The notes: generated from the sequence alone by a model not told the origin. A stretch of DNA of 17,393 bases from an uncultured Agathobacter sp. (GCA_934358675.1 CAKRKX010000052.1:1-17393); one strand, 5' to 3'; numbered from the stretch's first letter, positions 1 through 7,904 are shown. Numbers and translations are program-made.

Positions 1-37
1 GCTCAGGCGCCTTACTCTTTTGTTTTTGCTTTCCCAT
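1..37 (-). CDS. 5' end of a downstream gene, product unknown (partial)
   Basis: An ATG lies nine bases beyond the HAD phosphatase stop codon and is preceded by a GAGGAA ribosome site. It opens a frame that stays open to the window edge, reading MGKQKQKSKAPE. Only twelve residues are visible. They are lysine- and glutamine-rich, as in many cytosolic N-terminal tails, and do not identify a family. The short spacing and same strand suggest it belongs to the purM-purN-purD-HAD transcript. The start is inferred only from position and ribosome site. Confidence 0.4.
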   Translation of the reverse strand, partial: MGKQKQKSKAPE

Positions 38-45
38 ATTTCCTC

Positions 46-684
46 TTAACCCTCGAATACCTTGTCCACTGCTTCAACAAGATCTTCAAACTTATGAATT
101 TCCGGAACCTTCTCGCGAATCGTTCCAAAACCATAAGCAGCATGAATAAACTTCACTCCCGCCTTCATGCTTTCATCATAATCACCTTGTATGTCACCAA
201 CGTAGACAGCATCGTCGAGTCCGTTCTTCTCGCAGATGAGCCTGATATTGACACCCTTCGGTTGATCATTATCCCCGTAACAGGCAAAATCCTCAATCAG
301 ATCATGAAAATGATAATAATCCAAAAAAGCCTCAATATATCCGGACTGACAATTACTTACAATGTACAAATGGTACGTTGCTTTCAAACGCTCCATTGTT
401 TCTCTTATATTAGAATACAACACTCCACCATGTTTGCGCAAGTAGTCATTTTCTAATTGGTAACATAAATTTGATACTTTTTCCTGAAGCTCTTTATCCG
501 GATCAGGAAATAAAATATCTGCAATCTCCTCCATGGTCTTACCCATAACAGACTGAATATCTTTGGCCGTCAGTGGAGTTCGATCATATCCGATCCTCCG
601 CATCGCTTCATTCCAGGATTCTGCCACCCCCGCAGCAGAATCCCACAATGTACCATCCATGTCAAAAATTATGCCTTTTTTCAT
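46..684 (-). CDS. HAD-superfamily phosphatase, phosphoglycolate phosphatase-like
   Basis: This 212-residue protein is a cytosolic haloacid-dehalogenase-type phosphohydrolase. Visible motifs are FDMDGT (nucleophile D8, acid D10), the motif II serine S110 in IVSN, the motif III lysine K143 in QPKG, and the Mg-binding motif IV VGDIQGD (D164, D168). Between motifs I and II lies a helical cap of about 80 residues, typical of subfamily I enzymes such as phosphoglycolate phosphatase (Gph) and pyrophosphatase PpaX. Substrate cannot be read from the sequence. Its ATG overlaps the purD TGA as ATGA, so translation is probably coupled to purD. A clean-up role for a phosphorylated or pyrophosphorylated purine-pathway product is possible but is inference. 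Confidence 0.85.
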   Translation of the reverse strand: MKKGIIFDMDGTLWDSAAGVAESWNEAMRRIGYDRTPLTAKDIQSVMGKTMEEIADILFPDPDKELQEKVSNLCYQLENDYLRKHGGVLYSNIRETMERLKATYHLYIVSNCQSGYIEAFLDYYHFHDLIEDFACYGDNDQPKGVNIRLICEKNGLDDAVYVGDIQGDYDESMKAGVKFIHAAYGFGTIREKVPEIHKFEDLVEAVDKVFEG

Positions 685-1955
685 GCCTCGTCAATAGCCT
701 TTCCGATGTCATGTCTCATATATTTATTCTCGAATGTAATCCACTCGGTTGCCTCGTAAGCCTTGGCTCTGGCTTCCTTTAAGTCCTTGCCGGTCGCGGT
801 AATTCCAAGAACACGTCCGCCGTTCGTCACGATGCGTCCGTCCTTGTCAAAAGCGGTACCTGCATGGAAGCAGTAATAATCATCCTTACCCTCGAAATTC
901 TCGAATCCGCTGATCGGGAATCCTTTCTCGTAAGCAACCGGATATCCGTCGGATGCAAGAACAACACAAACTGCTGCATTGTCCTCAAACTGTAAATCAA
1001 TGCTGTCAAGCTTTCCGTCCACACATGCTTCCATCACATCGATGATGTCATTCTTCATACGAGGAAGAACCACCTGTGCCTCCGGATCGCCAAATCTTGC
1101 ATTGTACTCAAGTACCTTCGGACCGTCCTCGGTCAGCATCAGACCGAAGAAGATAACTCCTGTAAACGGTCTGCCCTCTGCAGCCATCGCATCAACGGTT
1201 GCCTGATAGATGTACTTCTTGCAGAAATCATCCACTTCTTTTGTATAGAAAGGACTCGGTGAGAAATTACCCATACCACCGGTATTCAGTCCCTGATCAC
1301 CATCCTTTGCACGCTTGTGATCCTGTGCGGAAGACATGATCTTAATCGTCTTGCCGTCCACGAACGACAGAACAGATACCTCACGTCCGGTCATGAACTC
1401 CTCGATAACCATCGTGTTACCGGCGGAACCGAACTTCTTGTCCTCCATGATCGTGCGGACGCCTTCTTGGGCTTCCTCAAGTGTATTACAGATGAGCACG
1501 CCTTTGCCCAATGCAAGACCGTCTGCCTTCAAAACGATCGGCATCTTTGCGGTCTCAAGGTAAGCGAGCGCTTCCTTCGGATCAGTAAAATTCTCATATG
1601 CCGCGGTCGGAATCTTATATTTCTTCATCAGATCCTTGGAAAAAGCCTTAGATCCCTCAAGGATTGCTGCGTTCTTGCGCGGTCCGAATACGCGAAGTCC
1701 CTCTGCCTCGAACACATCGACAATACCGCCAACTAACGGATCGTCCATTCCCACGATGGTAAAATCAATCTCTTTTTCCTTGGCAAATGCAACCAGCTTG
1801 TCAAACTCCATTGCTGCGATCGGCACACACTCTGCCAATGCAGCTATACCGGCATTACCAGGTGCACAATAGATTTTGTCCACTTTCGGGCTTTTTGATA
1901 CACTCGTTACAATTGCATGCTCACGTCCGCCGCTACCTACTACAAGAACTTTCAT
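681..1955 (-). CDS. purD: Phosphoribosylamine--glycine ligase (GARS)
   Basis: PurD joins 5-phosphoribosylamine to glycine with ATP, the second step of de novo purine synthesis. The 424-residue length is normal. Visible features are the N-terminal GSGGREHAI motif (residues 7-15), the ATP-grasp lysine region K-ADGLALGKGV (140-150), EEFMTGREVS, GGMGNFSPSPFYT, and the Mg-binding EYNARFGDPE segment. A longer in-frame start exists at 2012, but the ATG at 1955 is preferred. It lies six bases after a perfect AGGAGGAGA ribosome site and begins directly with the family N-terminus MKVLVVGSGGREHA. It follows purN with an 85-base gap holding a stem-loop, and its stop overlaps the start of the HAD phosphatase. 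Confidence 0.97.
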   Translation of the reverse strand: MKVLVVGSGGREHAIVTSVSKSPKVDKIYCAPGNAGIAALAECVPIAAMEFDKLVAFAKEKEIDFTIVGMDDPLVGGIVDVFEAEGLRVFGPRKNAAILEGSKAFSKDLMKKYKIPTAAYENFTDPKEALAYLETAKMPIVLKADGLALGKGVLICNTLEEAQEGVRTIMEDKKFGSAGNTMVIEEFMTGREVSVLSFVDGKTIKIMSSAQDHKRAKDGDQGLNTGGMGNFSPSPFYTKEVDDFCKKYIYQATVDAMAAEGRPFTGVIFFGLMLTEDGPKVLEYNARFGDPEAQVVLPRMKNDIIDVMEACVDGKLDSIDLQFEDNAAVCVVLASDGYPVAYEKGFPISGFENFEGKDDYYCFHAGTAFDKDGRIVTNGGRVLGITATGKDLKEARAKAYEATEWITFENKYMRHDIGKAIDEA

Positions 1956-1961
1956 GATCTG

Positions 1962-1970
1962 TCTCCTCCT
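1962..1970 (-). promoter_or_regulatory. Ribosome binding site that sets the purD start
   Basis: AGGAGGAGA on the minus strand lies six bases before the ATG at 1955. It decides the purD start against the longer in-frame ATG at 2012, which falls inside the preceding stem-loop. Confidence 0.85.
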
Positions 1971-1982
1971 GTTATTAAACAC

Positions 1983-2028
1983 CAGCCACTCAAATCGTTC
2001 TGCATCAAGCATCCCGATTCCGTGGCTG
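1983..2028 (-). other. Nested stem-loop between purN and purD
   Basis: In the minus-strand transcript CAGCCAC (2028-2022) can pair with GTGGCTG (1989-1983). Inside it AATCG (2019-2015) can pair with CGATT (1997-1993), separated by a two-by-three internal loop. The apical part holds a direct repeat of GATGC. Twelve potential pairs in register suggest a real structure. No U-run follows, so it is not a standard terminator. It could stabilise a processed mRNA end or affect purD translation. It does not match a known riboswitch that I can recognise. Confidence 0.5.
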
Positions 2029-2040
2029 AATCATTTCTCA

Positions 2041-2667
2041 CTACTTATGAATGGTTACTTTATGGTCGGTCACAGACACTTTGCCGTTCGCGATCAGATC
2101 GATCGCCTGCGGCATGATGATCCACTCTGCCTGTTCCATAACTCTTCTCTGTAAAATCTCCGGGGTGTCTCCCTCTTCGACCGCTACCGCTTTCTGTAAG
2201 ATGATCGGGCCCGTGTCGGTTCCCTCATCCACAAAATGCACCGTTGCTCCGGTCACTTTGACTCCTCTTGCGAGTGCGCCCTCGTGCACCTTGAGTCCGT
2301 AATAACCGGTTCCGCAGAAAGACGGAATCAGTGACGGATGAATGTTGATGATACGGTTGCGGTATTTTACGATCATCTGCGGTGGAATCACAACGAGAAA
2401 TCCTGCCAGCACGACAAGATCCACATCATACGAATCCAGCTTTGCCAGAAAATCTTCGTTGAACGCATCTCTGCTCTCATAATCCTTCGGGCTGATGCAG
2501 ACGGCCTCGATACCGTGCTGCTTCGCACGCTCTAAGGCATACGCGTTCTTATTGTTACTGATCACAACTTTGATCTCGGTGTTTGTGATCGTCTTATTCT
2601 CGATTCCGTCGATGATCGCCTGGAGGTTCGTTCCTCCGCCGGATACACATACTGCAATCTTTAGCAT
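2041..2667 (-). CDS. purN: Phosphoribosylglycinamide formyltransferase (GART)
   Basis: PurN transfers a formyl group from 10-formyltetrahydrofolate to glycinamide ribonucleotide, giving formyl-GAR, the third step of purine synthesis. The 208-residue protein starts [16 protein letters not shown], with the phosphate-binding glycine loop. It carries the catalytic N108 and H110 in [11 protein letters not shown], and the conserved aspartate (D151 by motif) in [11 protein letters not shown]. The loop [15 protein letters not shown] is the clostridial-style variant. Its ATG lies inside the last codons of purM (a few bases of overlap), so the two are translationally coupled. No purU or purT equivalent is present in the window. 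Confidence 0.97.
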   Translation of the reverse strand: MLKIAVCVSGGGTNLQAIIDGIENKTITNTEIKVVISNNKNAYALERAKQHGIEAVCISPKDYESRDAFNEDFLAKLDSYDVDLVVLAGFLVVIPPQMIVKYRNRIINIHPSLIPSFCGTGYYGLKVHEGALARGVKVTGATVHFVDEGTDTGPIILQKAVAVEEGDTPEILQRRVMEQAEWIIMPQAIDLIANGKVSVTDHKVTIHK

Positions 2668-3686
2668 AATGTTACACCCTTCTCTCCGTCTGTAATCTTA
2701 CCAACTACATATGGAGTATCGCCTGCTGCCTTGATTGCTTCCATTGTCTTGTCCACATCGGCAGGATCTACGGCAACGATCATTCCGAGTCCCATGTTGT
2801 ATGTATTGTACATCATCTGCTCCTCAACGTTGCCTTCCTTTGCCATCAAAGTAAAGATCGGAGGGATCGGATAGCTGTTCTTCTCGATGACAGCGTGCTT
2901 TCCTTCCGGTAACATACGAGGGATATTCTCGTAGAATCCGCCACCTGTGATATGGCTGCATGCCTTCACGCGGACACCGGCATTCTTGATGGACTTCATA
3001 GCGCCGACATAGATTCTTGTCGGAGCAAGAAGCGCCTCACCGAGTGTCTTGCCAAGCTCGTCCACATAAGTATTTAAAGTTTCTTTATCCATCTTGAAGA
3101 TTTTGCGGACAAGTGAGAATCCATTGGAATGTACACCGGAACTTGCCATACCGATCAGCACATCGCCGGCCTTAAGATCTTCTCCGGTAATGATGTCCTT
3201 CTTGTCAACGACACCAACGGTAAATCCAGCCAGATCGTACTCATCCTCCGGCATCAGTCCCGGATGCTCCGCTGTCTCACCACCGATCAGCGCACAGCCG
3301 GACTGCTTACATCCCTCTGCCACACCGCTTACGATCGTCGCGATCTTCTCCGGATAATTCTTGCCGCATGCAATATAATCAAGGAAAAATAATGGTTCTC
3401 CACCTGCACACGCAATATCATTGACACACATTGCAACACAATCGATACCGATCGTGTCATGCTTGTCCAGTAAAAATGCGAGCTTTACTTTCGTTCCGCA
3501 ACCGTCTGTTCCGGACAGGAGAACCGGCTCCTCCATGTCTTTGATCGCAGCCAGTGAGAAAGCGCCGGAGAATCCGCCGAGTCCGCCTAATACCTCGGGT
3601 CTCATGGTCTCCTTCACATATTTTTTCATCAGTTCCACTGACTTGTAACCAGCCTCGATGTCAACACCGGAATTCTTGTAATCCAT
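2661..3686 (-). CDS. purM: Phosphoribosylformylglycinamidine cyclo-ligase (AIR synthetase)
   Basis: PurM closes the imidazole ring of FGAM with ATP to give aminoimidazole ribonucleotide. The 341 residues are the usual family length. Diagnostic segments are [64 protein letters not shown] and [12 protein letters not shown], all intact. The ATG follows an AGGAGG ribosome site. It is the first gene after a promoter at 3735-3764, so purM-purN-purD-HAD can be made independently of the upstream pyrE operon, although no terminator separates purE from purM. The C-terminal coding end overlaps purN. Confidence 0.97.
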   Translation of the reverse strand: MDYKNSGVDIEAGYKSVELMKKYVKETMRPEVLGGLGGFSGAFSLAAIKDMEEPVLLSGTDGCGTKVKLAFLLDKHDTIGIDCVAMCVNDIACAGGEPLFFLDYIACGKNYPEKIATIVSGVAEGCKQSGCALIGGETAEHPGLMPEDEYDLAGFTVGVVDKKDIITGEDLKAGDVLIGMASSGVHSNGFSLVRKIFKMDKETLNTYVDELGKTLGEALLAPTRIYVGAMKSIKNAGVRVKACSHITGGGFYENIPRMLPEGKHAVIEKNSYPIPPIFTLMAKEGNVEEQMMYNTYNMGLGMIVAVDPADVDKTMEAIKAAGDTPYVVGKITDGEKGVTLC

Positions 3687-3734
3687 TTATTTTTCCTCCT
3701 AATATCTGTATTTGAACATATTACTATATCTTAT

Positions 3735-3764
3735 AGTATATCCGTGAACGCACAAATTTGCCAA
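3735..3764 (-). promoter_or_regulatory. Promoter before purM, with a palindrome over the start site
   Basis: On the minus strand TTGGCA (3764-3759) and TATACT (3740-3735) are separated by 18 bases. This places transcription start near 3728 and leaves a leader of about 40 bases, too short for a riboswitch. A perfect dyad, ACTATA-TCT-TATAGT (3723-3737), covers the end of the -10 box and the predicted start, a classic place for a repressor. It does not look like the Firmicute PurR box. Operator function is inference. Confidence 0.65.
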
Positions 3765-3786
3765 TAGGAAATCATTATATTAGTAA

Positions 3787-4287
3787 TTAGTAGTTCTTAT
3801 ATCCGACTTCCTGCAGGCGTGCATCCTTCGCCTCAACCTGTTCCTTTAAGTTCTTGGAGTAGTCTTTTAATCTTGCCAGTAAATCGGCATCACTTGTAGC
3901 AAGGATCTTCGCTGCAAGGATTCCCGCATTGGCTCCGCCATTGATCGCTACAGTCGCAACCGGGATTCCGGTCGGCATCTGTACGATGCTGTAAAGGGAA
4001 TCTCTTCCGCCGAGAGAAGTGGTGTGCATCGGGATTCCGATAACCGGCATCGGGAAGATTGCTGCACACATGCCCGGCAGATGTGCTGCCATACCTGCGC
4101 CTGCGATAATTACCTTAAAGCCTTTCTCCTCTGCACTCTTGGCATACTCAAAGAATACATCCGGCTCACGGTGTGCGGAGATGATCGTCATCTCATAGCT
4201 TACCCCGAGCTGATCCAGGATGTCTGCTGCCTTTGCCATAACCGGCATATCTGAGTCGCTTCCCATTACAATTCCTACCTGTGCCAT
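3787..4287 (-). CDS. purE: N5-carboxyaminoimidazole ribonucleotide mutase (class I PurE)
   Basis: PurE moves the carboxyl group of N5-CAIR to carbon 4, giving CAIR in purine synthesis. The 166-residue protein shows VGIVMGSDSDMPVM (residues 4-17), the catalytic histidine H39 in ISAHREPD, the glycine-rich IAGAGMAAHLPG loop, and GRDSLYSIVQMPTGIPVATVAI, all typical of class I PurE. Whether it works with PurK (N5-CAIR) or uses CO2 directly is not settled here because no purK is visible. The ATG follows an AGGAGG site. It sits 36 bases after the aminopeptidase, so it appears to be the last gene of the pyrE operon rather than the first of the purM operon. Confidence 0.97.
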   Translation of the reverse strand: MAQVGIVMGSDSDMPVMAKAADILDQLGVSYEMTIISAHREPDVFFEYAKSAEEKGFKVIIAGAGMAAHLPGMCAAIFPMPVIGIPMHTTSLGGRDSLYSIVQMPTGIPVATVAINGGANAGILAAKILATSDADLLARLKDYSKNLKEQVEAKDARLQEVGYKNY

Positions 4288-4323
4288 TTTCTTATCCTCC
4301 TGCTTATGTTTAAAATCTATTGG

Positions 4324-6372
4324 TTACGCCTGCGCATCGAGTTCGTCGAGCGGCTCATTGAGCTTCTCGGTTCCCGGTACGACAAAACGTCCGTTTACAA
4401 TAATATCTTCTGTTGATCCGTCCTTGCGGATGACCGTGATCCGTCCGAGTTCATCGTACGGGATCGTAATATCTGTGTGACAGTTAAAGTATGCCTTGGA
4501 CACATCCTCCGTGCGGAGTGCAGAGATCTCGTTGTCTCTTGCAACGATCGCCTTGCCGTCCGGATTGTAGGTGATGTTGTCCTCATCATAGGTGTAGCAT
4601 GTGTCGCCCACTGCAAAATGCGGTCCTGTCTTCTCTGCGATCAGGATCGGAAGCTTATCCGCGATATCAAATTTGCGCGCCATCACATAGGCGGTCGTGT
4701 TCGTTCCGATCGCAAACTCGCCCATCGGAAGCGTCTTATGATGGAACAGCACGTTATCCTCGATATACTTGCGATTCTCCTCCTCAGAGTCGAAGTTAGT
4801 GCAAGTGTAGGATGCGATCTGTCCGTCCACAAAATCCAGTTCCAGGTTCTTATAATTTAATTCGTTCAGATAAACCTGACTGACATGCAGCTTGCCCTCT
4901 GTGCCTTTTAACACCGGAGACGTAAACACTTCGCCGACCGGAATATTCACGTCGGCAACACAGTTCTCGAACGCCGTCTCCTTCGCCGGATCGGAAAGCG
5001 GATAGATCTTCACATACAGATCCGTCTTGTTTCCGTTCGTTCCCTGAATGTGCACACGGTCCGCCGTATCGAGCACATCGATGATACGCTGCTGCATATC
5101 GCGGTACTGCACGTAATCGAGCGTATTGATGCGAACGGTCTCCGCAAAGATTTCGCGGAACTTCTCACCGATCGCCGGAACCGGATACGCAATGATCGTA
5201 AAGCTGCGCTCCTCACCGTGGATATATTTGTTGATGAGCTGGCTGACTTCGCTTCGCTCATAAACACTGAGTTCCTGCTGGCGGTCCGTGAACTTCACAT
5301 TGGCAGCCTTCTGCTCCGGTGCAAACGGCTCCGTGCCAAAGATGTCGATAACCGCCGGTCCGCCGTATCCCGGTGCGATCTCCTTTAACGACTCCCACAC
5401 ACTGCGGTTCACCTCAAGACGCCGCTCGATGAACGGCTTGTCAAGCCACAGTCCGCGGTCCTCACGGTGATCATATACATACTGCTTGTTCTCGGAAATC
5501 GAGAACGGGCGAAGCACGGATTTCAGTCCGATCTTCTCAAAATTCTTTACCGCCAGACGGATCATCCGCTCGAATCCCATCGGATAACGGATCTCCGCCA
5601 CATTTTTCAGCGAGATATCCTTATTACAGGTTGCAAATCCGATGCGGTAGCCCTCCGTAAACGTATCCGCCATGCTCTGCATCTCCTCATCGGAGAATGT
5701 ATTTAAGAAACGTGCCGACTCAAACTCATCGTTTCCGACACAGCGTCCGTATCGATACAGATAGGACGGATCCGACAGATCCGCTTCCATCACGATCTCC
5801 TGCTCATAATCGTACTCCGGCATCACAAGACGACGCAGACGAAGCTCCTCAAATACCTCCGTATTGTCATGCATAAAGGAATACACGATACTTTTCAGCT
5901 CTCTGGCACTCAGATCCGTCGCATCCTCAAAGCAGTTGAAGATCTCCACAAACAGTTCCGCAAAAAGGCACAGGTCTTCAAGATTCGCCTGCGCACATTC
6001 CGGTGCCGCATTGTGGATCTTGTCGGAAAGCATCGCAAGGATCTGCCCGTATTCTTCACCAAGCTGCTCACACGCATATGCAGGATTGGCATAACTCGTC
6101 GCATATCCTGCCTGCTGCACATCCGCATAGAGACGCTCATGCAGCGCCGCTCCCTCCGCCTCTGTCATCTTCGCAAGCGATCCGTCTGAAGCCTTGTCCG
6201 CCAGACATTTCAGTGCAAGCAGATGCTCCGCCGTAACGGTAAAATAAGCGCGGTACGCCTCATCGACACTTGACGCCTTTTCCTGTGCGATCTGTGTGAT
6301 GCGTTCCATCACAAGTTCCAGGCGCTCCTTCACGAACGCATTGGACTCTTCATACATTTCTCTGTAACTCAT
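4324..6372 (-). CDS. M29-type metallo-aminopeptidase with long N-terminal extension
   Basis: This 682-residue cytosolic protein matches the M29 aminopeptidases (AmpS, PepS and AmpT group) in its C-terminal 250-300 residues. Candidate metal and catalytic residues are E481 in PVGEVFTSP, E552 in MGEFAIGTN, E580 and H585 in AEKTGPHFAVG, and H632 and D634 in CHTD. Their order, and spacing except for a longer H585-H632 interval, matches that recalled for the family. Ordinary M29 enzymes are about 410 residues, so roughly 230-270 N-terminal residues are extra. That part is helical and acidic with no membrane segment. A start at 6411 is possible, but the ATG at 6372 overlaps the TGA of the preceding gene as ATGA and is preferred. 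Role: probably removal of N-terminal amino acids from peptides inside the cell. Confidence 0.82.
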   Translation of the reverse strand: MSYREMYEESNAFVKERLELVMERITQIAQEKASSVDEAYRAYFTVTAEHLLALKCLADKASDGSLAKMTEAEGAALHERLYADVQQAGYATSYANPAYACEQLGEEYGQILAMLSDKIHNAAPECAQANLEDLCLFAELFVEIFNCFEDATDLSARELKSIVYSFMHDNTEVFEELRLRRLVMPEYDYEQEIVMEADLSDPSYLYRYGRCVGNDEFESARFLNTFSDEEMQSMADTFTEGYRIGFATCNKDISLKNVAEIRYPMGFERMIRLAVKNFEKIGLKSVLRPFSISENKQYVYDHREDRGLWLDKPFIERRLEVNRSVWESLKEIAPGYGGPAVIDIFGTEPFAPEQKAANVKFTDRQQELSVYERSEVSQLINKYIHGEERSFTIIAYPVPAIGEKFREIFAETVRINTLDYVQYRDMQQRIIDVLDTADRVHIQGTNGNKTDLYVKIYPLSDPAKETAFENCVADVNIPVGEVFTSPVLKGTEGKLHVSQVYLNELNYKNLELDFVDGQIASYTCTNFDSEEENRKYIEDNVLFHHKTLPMGEFAIGTNTTAYVMARKFDIADKLPILIAEKTGPHFAVGDTCYTYDEDNITYNPDGKAIVARDNEISALRTEDVSKAYFNCHTDITIPYDELGRITVIRKDGSTEDIIVNGRFVVPGTEKLNEPLDELDAQA

Positions 6373-6701
6373 AAAATATACACTCCCATCACATAGGTGC
6401 CGATCCAGCATCCCATGCTCAAAATTGATAATCCAAGACCGAGTCTCGGAAACAGTTTAAATGAATCTTCTTCCCGCAGGCTGCCGATCGCGATCACCGC
6501 AGCGACCACCGATACGAGCATCGCCATCACACCGACACTTCCGTAATACATGGAAAGTTTGCCGTCGGCGAGGAATGCAAGACGAAGAAAAACAATATAT
6601 ATCACGAGCAGCGCCGTGCCAAGTCCGGTCGCCACGATTCCCTTCTTGGAATGTGTCTTCTCCGTAAACTTGTAGGAGCTGTGTCTTCTTCGATTTCTCA
6701 T
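6369..6701 (-). CDS. Small three-segment membrane protein, DUF6142-like
   Basis: This 110-residue protein has a basic, arginine-rich N-terminus (MRNRRRHSSYKFTEKTHSKK). Three hydrophobic segments follow at about residues 21-43, 52-74 and 84-107, so it should sit in the cytoplasmic membrane with the basic end inside. The pattern resembles the uncharacterised family DUF6142 found in Lachnospiraceae; that match is from memory. No catalytic motif is visible. It starts seven bases after the VanZ-like gene and its stop overlaps the aminopeptidase start, so it is embedded in the pyrE operon. Function unknown. Confidence 0.75.
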   Translation of the reverse strand: MRNRRRHSSYKFTEKTHSKKGIVATGLGTALLVIYIVFLRLAFLADGKLSMYYGSVGVMAMLVSVVAAVIAIGSLREEDSFKLFPRLGLGLSILSMGCWIGTYVMGVYIL

Positions 6702-6708
6702 CTGTTAT

Positions 6709-7161
6709 CTATCCTTCCCGTTTCATGCATTTTTGAAACACATAATATATCAGAACTCCGAGCAGACCGCCCAGCGTATTTAAGAGAAGATCATCAACGT
6801 CAAAGCAGCCGATCTTAAAGACCAGCTGAATCGTCTCCACAAGCAGACTGACAACAAAACAGTTCAGCACGACAAGCGCTCCCCGCCGCTTCTTATCACT
6901 CAAAAGAGGCTGGAAGAATCCCATCGGCATGAATGCGATCACATTGCCAAAAACATTAACAAAGAATGCCCTGTTTCCAAGAATATTGCGGTATCGGTAG
7001 AATCGCACGATCTCCCGGAACGGTTGCAGATTATAGCGATACTCCCTGGCATATCCGGTTCTTCCGAATCCCTCCGAGAGGAACAGAAAGTAAAAAAGCA
7101 GGCACAGATAGCATACGTACAGTACCGTCAATATTCTTTTATGCTGCTTAATGGCAGCCAT
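6709..7161 (-). CDS. VanZ-like integral membrane protein
   Basis: This 150-residue protein has four hydrophobic segments at about residues 10-28, 65-84, 95-114 and 122-142. It carries the VanZ-family signatures NVFGNVIAFMPMGF (69-82), LLVETIQLVF and the acidic DVDDLLLNTLGGLLG (121-135). VanZ itself gives low-level teicoplanin resistance. Most VanZ-like proteins have no known role, and there are no van resistance genes here, so drug resistance should not be assumed. Its ATG lies inside the final codons of pyrE (14-base overlap), implying translational coupling. The next membrane protein begins seven bases after its stop. Confidence 0.85.
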   Translation of the reverse strand: MAAIKQHKRILTVLYVCYLCLLFYFLFLSEGFGRTGYAREYRYNLQPFREIVRFYRYRNILGNRAFFVNVFGNVIAFMPMGFFQPLLSDKKRRGALVVLNCFVVSLLVETIQLVFKIGCFDVDDLLLNTLGGLLGVLIYYVFQKCMKREG

Positions 7162-7828
7162 ACTGCTTGTAATATTCGTCGATTGCAGCCTTGATCGTAT
7201 CGTCGATCACAACTCTTCCCTGGCACTCACGGTCATACAGGTGCTCTACCACTTCCTCCATCGTGACGATCGCCTTGCCCTCGAAGCCGTACTTCTCATG
7301 GATCTCATCGAGTGCGCTCATCTTTCCGCCCTGTCCGACTTCCATACGGTTTAAGCTGACCATCAGTCCGACGATCGTGACATCTGCGGCCCCGCGCACC
7401 TTCGGCACGGTCTCTTCCATCGACTTGCCGGATGTGGTTACATCCTCGATCATAACGACGCGGTCTCCGTCTCTTAAGCTGCTTCCGAGGAAACCTCCCT
7501 TGTCTGCGCCGTGATCCTTGGCTTCCTTACGGTCGCTGCAGTAACGGACTTCCTTGCCGTACAGCTCGCTATATGCGATCGCCGTAACGACAGCAAGCGG
7601 AATACCCTTGTACGCCGGTCCGAACAATACGTCGAAATCATCGCCGTAATTGTCGTGGATCGCCTTTGCGTAATATTCGCCCAGCTTCTTAAGCTGCGAA
7701 CCGGTCACATACGCTCCCGCATTCATAAAAAAAGGCGATTTTCTTCCGCTTTTCAACGTAAAATCGCCAAACTTGAGCACATCGCTCTCTACCATAAACT
7801 CTATAAATTCACTCTTATAAGCTTCCAT
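7148..7828 (-). CDS. pyrE: Orotate phosphoribosyltransferase
   Basis: PyrE joins orotate to PRPP, giving orotidine 5'-monophosphate, the fifth step of UMP synthesis. The 226-residue protein shows the orotate-site region FGDFTLKSGRKSPFF (20-34), YKGIPLAV, and the PRPP-binding motif VMIEDVTTSGKS (125-136). The ATG is preceded by AGGAGG eleven bases upstream. It is split from the other pyr genes by the histidine kinase gene and has its own promoter. It heads an operon with a VanZ-like protein, a DUF6142-like protein, an aminopeptidase and purE. Confidence 0.97.
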   Translation of the reverse strand: MEAYKSEFIEFMVESDVLKFGDFTLKSGRKSPFFMNAGAYVTGSQLKKLGEYYAKAIHDNYGDDFDVLFGPAYKGIPLAVVTAIAYSELYGKEVRYCSDRKEAKDHGADKGGFLGSSLRDGDRVVMIEDVTTSGKSMEETVPKVRGAADVTIVGLMVSLNRMEVGQGGKMSALDEIHEKYGFEGKAIVTMEEVVEHLYDRECQGRVVIDDTIKAAIDEYYKQYGCH

Positions 7829-7875
7829 TATTCCTTAATCCTCCTGATTTCTGTATGAAACACCGTTTCTCAATT

Positions 7876-7904
7876 ATCTTAGCATATAACAGGTCTGTTT
7901 TCAA
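7876..7904 (-). promoter_or_regulatory. Promoter before pyrE with palindrome on the -35 box
   Basis: On the minus strand TTGAAA (7904-7899) and TAAGAT (7881-7876) are 17 bases apart. Transcription should start near 7869, giving a leader of about 40 bases with no room for a PyrR-type attenuator. A perfect 17-base dyad, TGTTTTC-AAC-GAAAACA (7896-7912), covers the -35 box and could be an operator or a small hairpin. The rest of the gap (to 8041) is AT-rich, and I see no convincing terminator for the kinase gene in it. Confidence 0.65.

Noticed and set aside
6709..7161. Glycopeptide-resistance locus suggested by the VanZ-like gene
   Set aside because: No vanA/B/H/X or vanRS-type genes are nearby, and VanZ-like proteins are common and mostly unrelated to resistance.
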